From contig CM065890.1 in NCBI GenBank assembly GCA_033439255.1, positions 806,001 through 870,000 on the forward strand: a stretch of DNA of 64,000 bases. Reading direction: 5' to 3'. Positions 50,088 through 64,000 of the stretch are shown here, piece by piece (the first letter of the stretch is position 1; every line of letters begins with the position of its first letter). The notes beneath the pieces are model-generated. The model worked only from the letters and a program-made list of their open reading frames with translations. It was not told the DNA's origin and did not search any database. The translations under genes were made by a program, and so were the position numbers. This DNA is from Hericium rajendrae (lineage: Eukaryota; Basidiomycota; Agaricomycetes; Russulales; Hericiaceae).

Positions 50088-50515
50088 GCGTCCGCATGGA
50101 TCGTGTTAAAAGTATTTTACAGTGAGTTTGTTCCCTCCACCGACTTCTTGGGTCTGACGGCTGTGTCTTCTTTCTGTATAGCCACTAGCATCACGGATGT
50201 ATTGTAGAGATTTAATTTGGTCTTTTGCTACGCTGCTACGGTCGTCGTTCGCCTGCGGTGGGCGTTGTTCTCAAGTACATAATTTACTGATACGCAGATC
50301 GCCCAGATGCGACGAAAGACGACTTCACTGTCGTGCATTCGTCCACATGGGTTAGATTAAAAGTATAATCTAGTGAGTGCAGCGACTCCCCAGATCTAAT
50401 GGCTGGTCTGTGGTCTCCATTTCACTTGCGTATAGCCACTAGCATCATGGACCGCAGATAATTAGTACGCTCTTTTTGGCTCTGATGCTGCTATGGAAAT
50501 CTGTGCTCGTCGTTG
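49985..50515 (+). repeat. Tandem duplication of PWP2 last exon and 3' flank
   Basis: Unit 1 (about 49976-50260) holds the last acceptor, the last exon and the 3' region. Unit 2 (about 50285-50515) repeats it in degraded form: ctgatacgcagatcgcccag matches the acceptor ctgacacgcaaatcgcgcag, followed by tgcgacga, tgtcgt, ttaaaagtat, gtgag, and the block gtatagccactagcatcayg, then a gctctgatgctgctatgg-like tail. About 45 bases of the exon are lost in unit 2 and no useful reading frame remains. Confidence 0.8.
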
Positions 50516-51111
50516 GCATGCGTGCAGCGGGAGTCTAGGTTCTAGAATAACTTCCATACTTGGGGTCTACCGACATGGTAACGGGCTCGTGGGCCCGATG
50601 AGGAAACATCGTGTGATCGAGTCACTGCAGGGACAAAAGCCTTGTCAGACAGTTTTTCACGTAGTATGCAATGCATCTACGGGGGTATTTTGCAGAAAAA
50701 TGGAAAGATTGCGTGAGATGAGAAGAAAAAAGAGGTGGGGAGAATAGATTCCCACGGGGTGCGCCGAGGGACGGTGGCGGTCGGGTTCGGTTTTTGCCTG
50801 CACATCAACGCAGACCACACAGAGACACACAGCAGAGGACGTCCGGCCGCGTTATCGAGCTCAGGACTGCCTTCATCGATTTTCGCCGTTTTACTCGGTT
50901 CTGGCAGCCGGCTTTCTCTGCAATCCCGCCCTCTGCGTTTCTCAACAAAATTTGCACGCCGAGTTCTAGACCGCTTTCCATTCAAAGGCACGTCTCTTCC
51001 CCTCTTCCCCTTCTTTTCTCCTCCTTACCCAGCCAGCAGCACACACCGACACCCCGCACCCCTCCTTCCCACTCCGCCTCACTACCCCCACCCCCACCGC
51101 TGCCCAGAACC
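50516..51111. other. PP1 upstream region
   Basis: Presumed promoter and 5' untranslated region of the PP1 gene, with a pyrimidine-rich leader at 50990-51100 (long CCTTC/CCCCCACC runs). No gene seen. Confidence 0.6.
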
Positions 51112-54642
<3,531 letters not shown>

Positions 54643-56050
54643 TCAAACAGCGCCGCTCAGCAACCAGCGGAGACCGTCCTTGAGATCTTGATTGTACTCC
54701 TTCGCTAACTTGATTTCCGAAAATGGCAGATAAAACCCATGCGGTACTCCAGTGTAACTGCGGAGGCGTGAGCTATACGAAAGTCTTATGCAAACATGTC
54801 CACGTACGTGTACAGTTTGGTCTTGACACCCGCCTCCCTCAGCAGTCTTTCGTACAGAAGTCCCTCATCGCGCAGCGGGTCCAGCCCGCAGATTTGGATC
54901 ACTGCTGGTGCGAGGCCTACGTGGTTGGGGTGCAGCAGGGGGAAGGTATAGATGTCGGTCACATCAGGGTTCCAAAGGCCTGCGACGATGACGATTACGC
55001 TTCACAGTTTCTGACGAGAGGAGAATTGGCACGTACGGTTGTAGTCCAAGACACCGGACTTATTGAAGAATCTCGGGTCGAAAGGCATGTCCAGAGAGAG
55101 CAATTCTGCTTTATACCTGGTTGGCGTATGCTGAGCTGTGTAGTAGCAGGGGGTGCCAAGGCGTACTTACTTTTCCGGGATGTTGTGGGGAGACACGACC
55201 GCGGGGATTTGCAGAATCTGGCCAGTCAAAGGCCGACCTTGGAAGAATGAGTCGTCTCGCGCCCGCAGCGCCATGGACGCTGCGAGGTTGCCGCCAGCGG
55301 AGGTCCCACGGACTATGAAGCCCTTTGACAGGTCTGTGCTAAGGAGCGCAGTGTTTTCGGCAGCCTTGCCATGCAAAGCATTCAGAGTTTTAGGGTACAG
55401 AACACTATAAGAAACGGTCTACGCACCCATTTCAGCGCGGTATAAGAATCGTTCTGAGGAATCGGCCAAGGAAATTCGGGGGAGAGGCTATGACAGAAGC
55501 GGGATAAGTGTGGTCGATCCGACACGCAACTGAGGGAGACGCATACCGGTAATCCACGTCCACGACAGAAACCTGCTGCTCGACACACGCTTGCTGCAAC
55601 GAGATTTTGTCTACCTCAAGGCCGCCTACAATATAACCTAAGAAGGTGGTAATCGCAGTCAATCGTACGGCTGAAGAGATCAGATGCCGGATCAAACGGA
55701 CCTCCACCATGATAATGAACGAGAAGCGGGAAAGCACCAGGGCTTCCTCCCTTCGGCGTTGGAATCATGCATCTCACAGTGATTTCGCCGCCGTCAACGG
55801 GCACCTTGTGCTCCTCAACGCGAAGTTCAGATTCTAAACAATTCCAGTCATCTGAGCTTCAAACTGAGCAAGAAACAGAAGGCTCACCAGGAGGCAGAAG
55901 AGCTTTGTCGCGCTCGTTCAGCATCTTCATCAAGCCATTGAAACGTTCTCGCCTGAGCCGAATATCGTCTGTAGGTTCAGGCGACGGCATGTTCGCAGAG
56001 GCCTCTTCAAACTCGGGATCCATGATGGAAAGATGGGCGTACTGCGACAT
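54643..56050 (-). CDS. Alpha/beta hydrolase fold-3 (HSL-type lipase/esterase)
   Basis: 335-residue esterase of the hormone-sensitive-lipase group; substrates of fungal members range from short esters to toxin lactones, so none is assigned. Eight exons on the complement: 55888..56050, 55702..55833, 55547..55637, 55427..55487, 55171..55364, 55037..55116, 54808..54979, 54643..54757. Visible: IPVDGG-type strand (KVPVDGGEITVRCMIPTP), oxyanion motif YHGGG split by an intron, VVDVDYRLSPEFPWP, nucleophile elbow GTSAGGNLAASMA, acid region QICGLDPLRDEG and catalytic histidine VPHGFY. No signal peptide, so probably cytosolic. Start chosen at MSQYAHLS, which fits the family's N-terminus. Every intron lies between conserved strands. 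Confidence 0.92.
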
Positions 56051-57354
56051 GATCGAATGTCCCAGGATGGGGTCAGAGATAGGATACTCAGACTTGAGCT
56101 TGAGAGCGCTCATATATGCGCGGGTCTGCAAGGGTCTGCTGACCACGAGATCCACAAGGTGAGAGTTTCACGTACGGCGTATTTCGTTGGTTCATGCATT
56201 CAAGCTGGCTTTGTACAGGAGTCATCGTGCCATCCAGGGTCGGAAGACCTAATAGATCATTATTCAACCATCGCACCTCTCAATTTTTTGATCTGACGGC
56301 CTGACCAGTTCTCCGTTGATCCTGTTGCTCGCTGTCTTAAAGCTCCGAGATAGGGCCGCTATCATGGCCGAATGGAAGCACCTGCTCCAACATTGGTTTC
56401 GTGGCGGACGAGCAGCGCATCTACATACTTATTATAGGCCTGTCAACATCGGGCATCTCGTATTCAAGACTAGTTTCACCGGCCCTAGGAGCGGAAAAGG
56501 TAGTGAAATTCACCGTCTGATTCACCGAGTTTGTAAGTGATAGTCACTGCGCCGCGAGGTGAAAATCATTGACAAACGGTGATATTCACCTTCCTTTGAG
56601 GTTGCTGCTGGAGGGTGAAATTTGACTAATCTATGCGCGCTTTCACTACATAATTCTCACCAGATTTTTGATCACCAACGTTCACCACATTTCGACATTC
56701 ACCGAAACTTCACCCTCGAACGTGGTGAATCGTCAAATTCACCGCCTTGCGTGGCAATTTTCACCCTCGTTTGGTCTCATAGTGGCGGCTTGGATATAGG
56801 ATCGGCTATATTCGGCCTTTTTTAATTGTTGCTCTGCTCTGAGACCAACACGCTGATTCCGTGCCGAAGGCATCAGCTGCAGGTTCTTGTGGGGTCTAAG
56901 CTATACGTTGATGCTGAAGTGTTGTTGCAAAACAGCTGCAGCGGCAGTCTCTGCTTACCATGTGTGGGACTTGTCACAACGCAAACAGCTCTTCAGCTTA
57001 ATCTCGAGCTCGGGCGCTTCCTCACTTTCCAATCCTGCACAGCGCCTCTCACAGCATCGTGGCCTCGATCCTTCCAGATCTGGCTAGCTTTCCATGCAGG
57101 AATAGAGGGTCGTGCGCGATGCATGTTCCGCGGCTTCTGAGCCTCGAGGACATGACGCCGCTGGGGTGCTGGGATGCTACATAGCAAGGCGCTGGCAAAG
57201 GCGCCGAGCCATATAATCCCAGGCGTCCTTCGCGTGTCTATCGTTGATACATCTACCTAGTCCGTATCCATTTTCTTCACGTTCTCGCGTGCGGTGTACT
57301 GAAACAGCCAATAGAATAGTCCGCTGTAGACCACAGAGCACCATCTTCAGCGGC
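56051..57354. other. Divergent 5' regions, hydrolase / metal ATPase
   Basis: 1.3 kb between two divergent start codons, so it holds both promoters. Contains the TTCACC/GGTGAA cluster listed separately. No gene is supported within it. Confidence 0.6.
56475..56765. repeat. Cluster of TTCACC/GGTGAA hexamers
   Basis: Twelve exact hexamers in 291 bases: TTCACC at 56475, 56509, 56521, 56585, 56681, 56698, 56709, 56738 and 56760; GGTGAA at 56558, 56614 and 56724, plus near matches at 56578 (ggtgat) and 56671 (atcacc). Spacing is irregular and both orientations occur, unlike a simple tandem repeat. It could be a transcription-factor array for a flanking gene or part of a small mobile element. Confidence 0.8.
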
Positions 57355-60300
57355 ATGACGGGACCCTCCTCTTTCTCCGAGGGCGCAGCCTCGAAGCTCC
57401 CTCATTGGCGTGCAGGTGGAGACTGCTACGCTAAAAGGTCTACTTGCGACGATGATAGTGAGAGCGTCGTGCAGATCGTCATCGGAGATTGCATCCCGGA
57501 CGGCACGGGCGGCTGCCAGCGTGCCAAACGCGAGCGCTCGACGAGCATTGACGGTTGCTGTACGGTGCCGCAGGGCGTATTGCTGTCCCAGGATGCGTCG
57601 AGAGGTGTGTCACTTTACTGCCGGCGTTTAGTGATTGCAGATTGAGTCTCTATATCACAGATTTGTGTTGCCTCAATGGGCAGAATGCGCAATCAGATTC
57701 AGGTGTGGGAACGAAGAACGAAGACTGCTGCTCTGCGTGCGATTCTATGGATGAGACGGAGGATTCATGTCAAGATGGATGCTGCGGGATTGAGTCCAAC
57801 TCAGACGAGATCAAGAACGAAGAGGTCTCTGATTGCTGCTCCGACTGCGGACCTACTGCCGACGTGGTGGCGAAACAAGACGGGCACTATGCATGCGATT
57901 CTGTGCAACAAGCGGTCAAGCCGTGTGGGGACGGGTGCTGCGCTGATACATACAACTCGGACGAGGAGAAGGACAGCGAGATCATTGATTGCTGCTCTGG
58001 CTGTGGGCCTGCCGGGGACGCGGGCAGTCATGCCGATTCGTGCAAGGATGATTGCTGTGCTGGTGACATCGGAGATGCTAGACTCACAGCCGAGGGAGAG
58101 GGTGGATGCTGTTTTGTCAAGGATGACGCTTGCATTGCCCCTGTTCAAGAACGAGCTGGTTGCTGCTCTGGCTGCACGCCTGCGTCTGGTTCTGACAATG
58201 CTTCCAAGGAATTGGGCGCTGGCGGTGGGCCTAGCAATGACTTCGTAAAGACGACTGACTGCTGTGACGACAGGCTAGCATCCGGAAAGAAGAACAACTG
58301 CTGCTCCGCTTCTCTCGACGCCAAGTCGCGCATAGATAGCATTGACAAGAACCTCGATTCGTCACCAGCGTCCGTAATGCAGCGAAGTAAGCCCTCTGTA
58401 ATGTCGCCTTCCTGTTATCTGACACCGGCGAAAGGAAACAAGGCAATCATCCAACCTTTTGAGGGGCTTCACCACCGGTGGCGCATTGTCCACCGCTCAG
58501 AACTTTCACCAGAGCACGAACACGATCATATTCACAAGCACCTTGAGACGCATGCGCATTCAACATCGTATGATGGTCGCCGCCGCTCTGGCCATGTCCA
58601 CCACCATAGTACTCAGCATCACCACCATCAGCACAAGAGCAAGGGCCGCCTAACGGATGCCTCAAGCTGCAGCATGGAGAACGCATTCGGTCGCTTCTTC
58701 GAGGCCGCGTGCTGCTGTCTTATCGACTGGGGCAAAACTGAGATAATGTCGAAGTCTAACTTTCGCAAGACCAGTGCTGGCGCACACCGGCATCGCTCGC
58801 CCTCGCATGCACACGAGCACAAGCATGAGGATCATGTCCATTTCAAGGGTGGTGCAGCGGAGCTGATAGAGGTTGTCAGCAATGGTTCTGAGAACTCAAG
58901 CTCAGGTCGACGCGGCGTTCACGTCCATGGCAAGAAATTCGTCGACCACATCGCGGACACTGTCCCTGTCCCGGACTCGGAGCTCGGCGCTCAAGAGACT
59001 CACGTTCTACTTCTATCCGTCCAGGGGATGGACTGTCCGTCCTGCGGCACGAAACTCACCCGCGCACTGCGCTCGCTTCCGTCCGTCGGCAATGTGAAGG
59101 TGAACACATTTGCGAGTCAGGCGACACTGACGTATGTCGAAGGCGCTGTGCTGCCCGAGGCTATTGTAAAGCGCGCGAGCGACATGACAGGCTTCCGATG
59201 CGAAGTCGTTGAGGAGGCGAAAGTCGATGAAGGAGGCAAGATTCGCGTTATGCGTGTTGGCATAGATTTTGCATTTGCTGGGCTCACGTCGGACCTCGAG
59301 GGAGAGATGGAGAAGATGGATCTTCCCGCCGGAGTACAGATTAAATCTGTGAAGACGTATTCATCCGGAACCAAGGAGATTATGCTGGAGATTGAATACG
59401 ACGTCACTGTCATACGACCCCGCGACGTTCTCGTTGCTTTTTCGCCATATGGAGGAACCTTCATCCCTGCGCCGAAGTTGATGCCGGGATCGCAGGCTGA
59501 TAAAGAGCTTCGCTCCTTGTTGAGGCGCACGCTTTTGTCCACAATCCTATGCATCCCAGTCCTCGTCTTGTCATGGGCTCCTCTCCCGCTCGAACATGCA
59601 ACAGTGTATGAAGCTGTTTCACTAGCGCTCACAACACTCATCCAAACCATCATAGCCTATCCACTCTATTCCTCAGCCCTGCGTTCACTCTTCTTCCAGC
59701 GGATGATTGATATGGACCTTCTCGTCGTCCTGAGTTCAAGTCTCGCGTACATCTTTTCTGTCGTTGCGTTCTTCTTGAGAGTTGCAGGTCACACCGGCTT
59801 CGAGGCACCCTTCTTTGAGACTCCAGCGATGCTTATCACACTGATCATGCTCGGCCGTCTAGTCTCTGCGTTTGCCAGGCGCAGGGCTACGCAGGCTCTG
59901 GATGGCATCCGCGATATGCAAGCCGACACAGCCGAGCTTGTCCAATACGAAGGCAGCACCTGGACCACGACAACGATCTATTCCGAACTTGTACATTCCA
60001 ACGACATCCTGCGCATCTCGCCTGATAGTATTGTGCCCACCGACGGCGTCATCGTCCTTGGGACAAGCCAAGTCGACGAGGCGTCCCTCACAGGCGAAAG
60101 CATGCCCGTTGAGAAGGCGCCTGGGGCTACGCTGACCGCAGGCACGCTGAACCTCTCCGGCGTGCTCGACATGCGCGTCGCGCGTCTCCCTGCTGACAGC
60201 ACGCTCGCGGACATAGGGCGGCTCATGCTGCAGGTGCAGGAAGCACGCCTGCCAGTGCAGGATCTCGCCGACCGCGCAGCGGCGTACCTAGCACCGGTCG

Positions 60301-61575
60301 TCCTCGTGCTCGCGGTGGTAACGTTCGTGATCTGGTTGGTCATTGGTCTGATCACGAGGCGGCAGGGCGGGAGCGATGCGGCTGTGGGCGCGCTGAGGTA
60401 TGCCGTTGCGGTGCTGGTGGTGTCATGCCCTTGTGCTCTGGTTCTGTGTGTGCCTATGGTGGTCGTGATTTCTGCAGCTGTCGCAGCGAAACAGGGTATT
60501 CTGTTCAAGGTGCGTCGTTGTACCTCCCCATGCTCGGCAAAGACTTGACACGCAACCTGCAATCCAGTCCGTGCAAGCCGTCCAATATGCGAAAAACATC
60601 AATGTCGCCGTATTCGACAAGACAGGCACACTCACCACTGGGAAGCTGTCTATTGCCAAGTCTTACATCGCTCGCGAGGACTCGCTGGGACTTGTACTCG
60701 GTCTCGTTTCTAGCAGCCGCCATCCCGTCTCAGAAGCGGTCGCCAAGCACATACGCGAGGCTTATCCCAACATAAAGGAGAGCCACCTCATGGACGTGAA
60801 GTCTGTAGCAGGCAGTGGCCTCCAAGCGCGAGATGGCCATCGTTTGCTGCGAGGCGGCAACATCTCCTGGCTCAATCTGGGCTCCCACCCTACCGTTCAG
60901 TCTCTCCAAGGCACAAACGACGAAGCTCTGACCCTATTCGCCGTGACCACAACCTCCAGCCGCAATGCTGCAGACACGGACCTGCTCGCCGTCTTCGGGC
61001 TGACAGACACCATCCGACCGAGCGCGCGCGACGCCGTCCACCTATTGAAGCAATACGGCGCGGACATCTACATCGTCAGCGGCGATGAGCAGCCCGTTGT
61101 CAGCGCGCTCGCCGCGGAGCTCGCCATCTCGCCCGACCGCGCCATCGGGCGCTGCACGCCGCAGGACAAGCTGGCGCGCGTGCGCGCGCTGCAGGGCAGT
61201 CGCAGGCGCACGGTCGTGCTATTTGTGGGAGATGGGACGAACGATAGCCTCGCGCTTGCGCAGGCGGACGTCGGCATGTCGCTGAGCGGCGGCACGGACA
61301 TTGCGCTGAGCGCCGCGGACGTAGTCGTGCTCGACTCGGACGCGGCGGACCTCGCGCGCGCGCTGCGTGTGCTGCTGCGCGTGTCGCAGGGCGCGGTGCG
61401 GCGTGTGCGGCTGAACTTCGCGTGGGCACTGGTGTACAACGTGTTTGCGGTACTGCTGGCGGGCGGCGCGTTTGTGCGAGTGCGCATCGCGCCAGAGTAT
61501 GCCGGGCTGGGGGAGATGGTGTCAGTGGTCCCGGTGGTGCTGGTCGCTTGGAGCATGTGGTTGTTGAAGCAGTGA
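57355..61575 (+). CDS. P1B-type heavy-metal ATPase with Cys-pair and His-rich N-terminus (Pca1/Crp1-like)
   Basis: 1368-residue metal-exporting ATPase. Exons 57355..57604, 57661..60509, 60568..61575. Residues 1-300 carry thirteen cysteine-pair sites, many as DCCSxC or DGCC modules, recalling the cysteine-rich N-terminus of yeast Pca1 and Candida Crp1. Residues 360-470 are histidine-rich (HEHDHIHKHLETHAHS, HAHEHKHEDHVH). One HMA domain has GMDCPSCGT near residue 539. The core holds about eight membrane helices, TGES near 893, the CPC ion site (SCPCALVL) near 1006, DKTGTLT near 1050, the HP motif (SSRHPVSEA) near 1085 and GDGTNDS near 1254. TM7 has NFAWALVYN, as in copper-type P1B pumps, but TM8 (MVSVVPVV) departs from the copper MxxSS consensus. 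Cu, Ag or Cd export is plausible; the metal is not fixed. Confidence 0.93.
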
Positions 61576-61797
61576 TCGTCAGAACGACCTTCATCCGCGT
61601 GGTCTGCATAGGAAGCTAGATTGATATTAGTACTCACCCAATATCCTGTATGTATTAACAGAGTCATGACTTGTTACTGGCCGAATTGAACCATGCCTTT
61701 TCTTCGTACTGAAATCTTACACACGTAACTCCCATCCCACACATGACAACAACAAATAAAATGCAACATCACCAACCCAGAAACACAACAACTCGCC

Positions 61798-64000
61798 CTA
61801 AACAAGCATTGAAAGGCCCACAACAGCAGAAAGGACAAGCGCGACGGCCCGCGGCGCCATCGCAAGTGCGCCATTATTCACAGGCACATCTGCCTGTATG
61901 TGCGACGCCCACTGGCAGAAGCCGGCGCCCTTGATGATGTCGTTTGGCACGAGTACGACAGGCACGCCGCCGAGGGTATATTGGACCTCCAGGGTCCCGT
62001 TGCTGCCGACGGCGTACTGCGTGCATGTGAAGATACTGTAGAAGGCGTCAGCAAGCGCGGGATTTGAGAATACTAGAGATGCATACTCGGTGGAAGAGAA
62101 GCTGTTCTCCCAGGATGTGTATGCGACGACGCTGACGTTCTGCGGCTAGAATGCATGTAAGACGATGAGAAAAGCTTACAGCAGTGGAAGGTCGTACCGG
62201 AGAACCGATATTCGTCAAGATAGTGACGACGTCGCCCTTCATGATTGCGATCCCGTCGGACTCGATGTTCAGAACTTGGGTTCGGCTCTTCGCCCAGTCC
62301 GTGCTGTTCACGAGGTAGTTGCGCAGCTTCATCCAATTCCATGGTTATCGTTTGCATGGAGCGTCGGATGAGGCAATGACATACCTGATTGAGCGACTTC
62401 GTCATGTTGTATGTCGTCGTCTGCGCGTATGCACTCGGCCAGAGAGGTCCACGGTTGTACTGGACATAGGCCATGAGATCCGGTCACATAGATATTAGCG
62501 AGGAGGCTCAGGACTCACGGGGTCGGCATTGCCGCTCAGCCCTTGTTCTTGGCCGTAATACATGATCGGGATACTAGTCAAAATGGGTGAGCACCAGACT
62601 GGCAGAGCAAGAGGGCGAGACAAGTTTACCCATCAGACATGAATGTAAAGACCATAGCATTACTACCGGCGCGTTCAGTCGCAAATCCGTTTAATGGTAC
62701 AGAGTACATACTAGAGACTCTGCTGATCGAGAGAGATATTGTGCCAGCGCGGCACATCTTGGTTCTCAAGGAAATTACCCATCACCGTTGGGTCCTACGG
62801 CCGTACAATTGAATTAGGTATTTATTTCGTAAACAGGTATAGTGCGACGTACTTTCATATTCTGCTGGATGTCCTGCAGCACTGTCGTCACGGCCGACAC
62901 GTTGCGAGGCCCTGGGATTGAGAAAGCTTGAACGAGCGCGTCATACATCGGGTAGTTGAGGATTGAGTCCATGGCGTCCTGGTACTGCGACGCCGTGCTG
63001 GTAGGTCCAGGCAGGTCAGTATCGATTTATTGAAGTATGGAGGCTACTCACGCGATGTCGTCGCCGAAGACCTCGCCCATGCAGAACACACCCGCTTTCC
63101 CACAGAAACCGGGCCAGAAATCGGCATTGACGTGTCTAGTATATAAAGAAAACATGAAGGGTTGAAGAATGGCTCTGGGAGAAAGGATTTACTTTGCAGC
63201 TTAAAATAATACGATAAATAAACGACAAGAGATTCAGTGGGGAAAGGCCGTACCGTCAATACGAAGACCATCGATGCTGTATTCCTGCACAAGATTCTGG
63301 ATCCACGTGCCATATGTGGCTTGTACATCCGGATCTTGCGTGTTGATGTCGGGAAGGGGGACCACTGTGTCGCCGAGCCAGCAGTTCTGGACGCTTGTGT
63401 TGTTGCTCCAATCAATGGGGCAGTATGGGTGGTATTGCGACTAATTGATGGCATGCGTCGACAGATGAAAGAAGGATGCAAAACGTGGGACAAACCTGCT
63501 CCTTGAACATGAATGTCGAGAGATCAGGTGTGGTCGAGGTCGCCATGACATTGTTCGCCACGATGTCGACCATGAGGTACCTGATTCCACCAGAGTCGGA
63601 AGTCGTGTGACATACAAATATTTTTCACTTACATTCCGCGACGGTGTACTTCCGCGGACAAGTCTTTGACATCGTCCGCAGTGCCAAATCGTGCATTCAG
63701 CTGGCTCGCGTCCGCGATCCAGTAACCATGGTAGGCATCCCCGTAAGCGGTCGTCGGACCCTCGTAGTTTTGTGACACCGGGCTGATCCAAACTGCACAA
63801 TGCCGCATGAGAGAGGAATGAAACTACATGTTGCGGGAAACTCACTCGCGGTGAAACCAGCATCTTGAATGTAGTCGAGGTTCTCGCGAATCGTGTTCCA
63901 TGTTCCCCCGCACCACGTTCGCTTCGAGGTGTCGCATGCGTTGGGGTCAGCTCCAGCTGGCAGAGCATATCGGTCCGTAATTATTCTAGAAGCCGTTCGA
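61798..64000 (-). CDS. GH13 alpha-amylase / alpha-glucanotransferase, GPI type (5' end cut off)
   Basis: C-terminal about 515 residues of a fungal GH13 enzyme. Exons on the complement: 63846..64000 (partial), 63633..63792, 63496..63580, 63254..63440, 63193..63199, 63052..63135, 62853..62997, 62712..62794, 62630..62662, 62519..62573, 62385..62459, 62198..62326, 61798..62145. Visible: TDRYALP, CGGTWNTIRENLDYI, DAYHGYWI, region I DIVANN, region II GLRIDAAKHV (nucleophile D), region III GEVF (acid E), region IV FLENQD, and MYYGQEQG. The two histidines usual in regions I and IV are N and Q. The end is hydrophobic (PRAVALVLSAVVGLSMLV) behind a small-residue stretch, as in GPI-anchored wall proteins. 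A role in cell-wall alpha-glucan processing is therefore likelier than starch feeding, by analogy with the Aspergillus AgtA group. Confidence 0.9.

Overview
The window is nuclear DNA of a filamentous basidiomycete, most likely an Agaricomycete and perhaps a wood-decay polypore. This rests on genes split by many introns of about 40-70 bases with GT..AG borders (often GTACGT/GTGCGT donors), GC-rich coding exons, and the gene content: Agaricomycete F-box families, a WW-like membrane protein family, fungal Erg2 and a divergent H2A/H2B pair. Species identity is inference. No rRNA, tRNA, CRISPR or prokaryotic feature was seen. Coding spans run from start to stop and include introns. I placed exons by hand, and for nearly every gene the summed exon lengths are a multiple of three.

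Left part (1-17.4 kb): a truncated MFS monocarboxylate-type transporter, an F-box protein, a TEY MAP kinase of the Fus3/Kss1 class, the recombination mediator RAD52, a second and larger F-box-like protein, an aminoglycoside-phosphotransferase-fold kinase and the nucleolar DEAD-box helicase MAK5.

Centre (17.4-43.8 kb): a small unknown protein, a family-16 methyltransferase, a single C2H2 zinc-finger protein, and a gene-poor stretch (about 21.9-29.5 kb) with two uncertain ORFs. Then come a 14-exon WW-like membrane protein, a short-chain dehydrogenase divergent from ERG2 (sterol C-8 isomerase), and a divergent H2B/H2A pair. The histone pair is flanked by five copies of a roughly 520-620 bp repeat: two inverted on the left, three direct on the right, near mirror symmetric.

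Right part (43.8-64 kb): a two-RRM RNA-binding protein, PWP2 (U3 snoRNP/SSU processome) with a decayed tandem copy of its last exon and 3' region, the PP1 catalytic subunit, an HSL-type alpha/beta hydrolase, a cysteine-pair- and histidine-rich P1B metal ATPase, and the 3' part of a GPI-type GH13 amylase/glucanotransferase whose conserved KH motif needs a 7-nt microexon.

Most genes are unrelated housekeeping or signalling genes. Two functional themes recur: ribosome biogenesis (MAK5, PWP2) and chromatin/DNA maintenance (H2A, H2B, RAD52). No gene cluster or defence system is evident. The strongest candidates for new biology are the histone-flanking repeat array, the 7-nt microexon, the PWP2 terminal-exon duplication, the TTCACC cluster upstream of the metal pump, and the pump's CC-module N-terminus.
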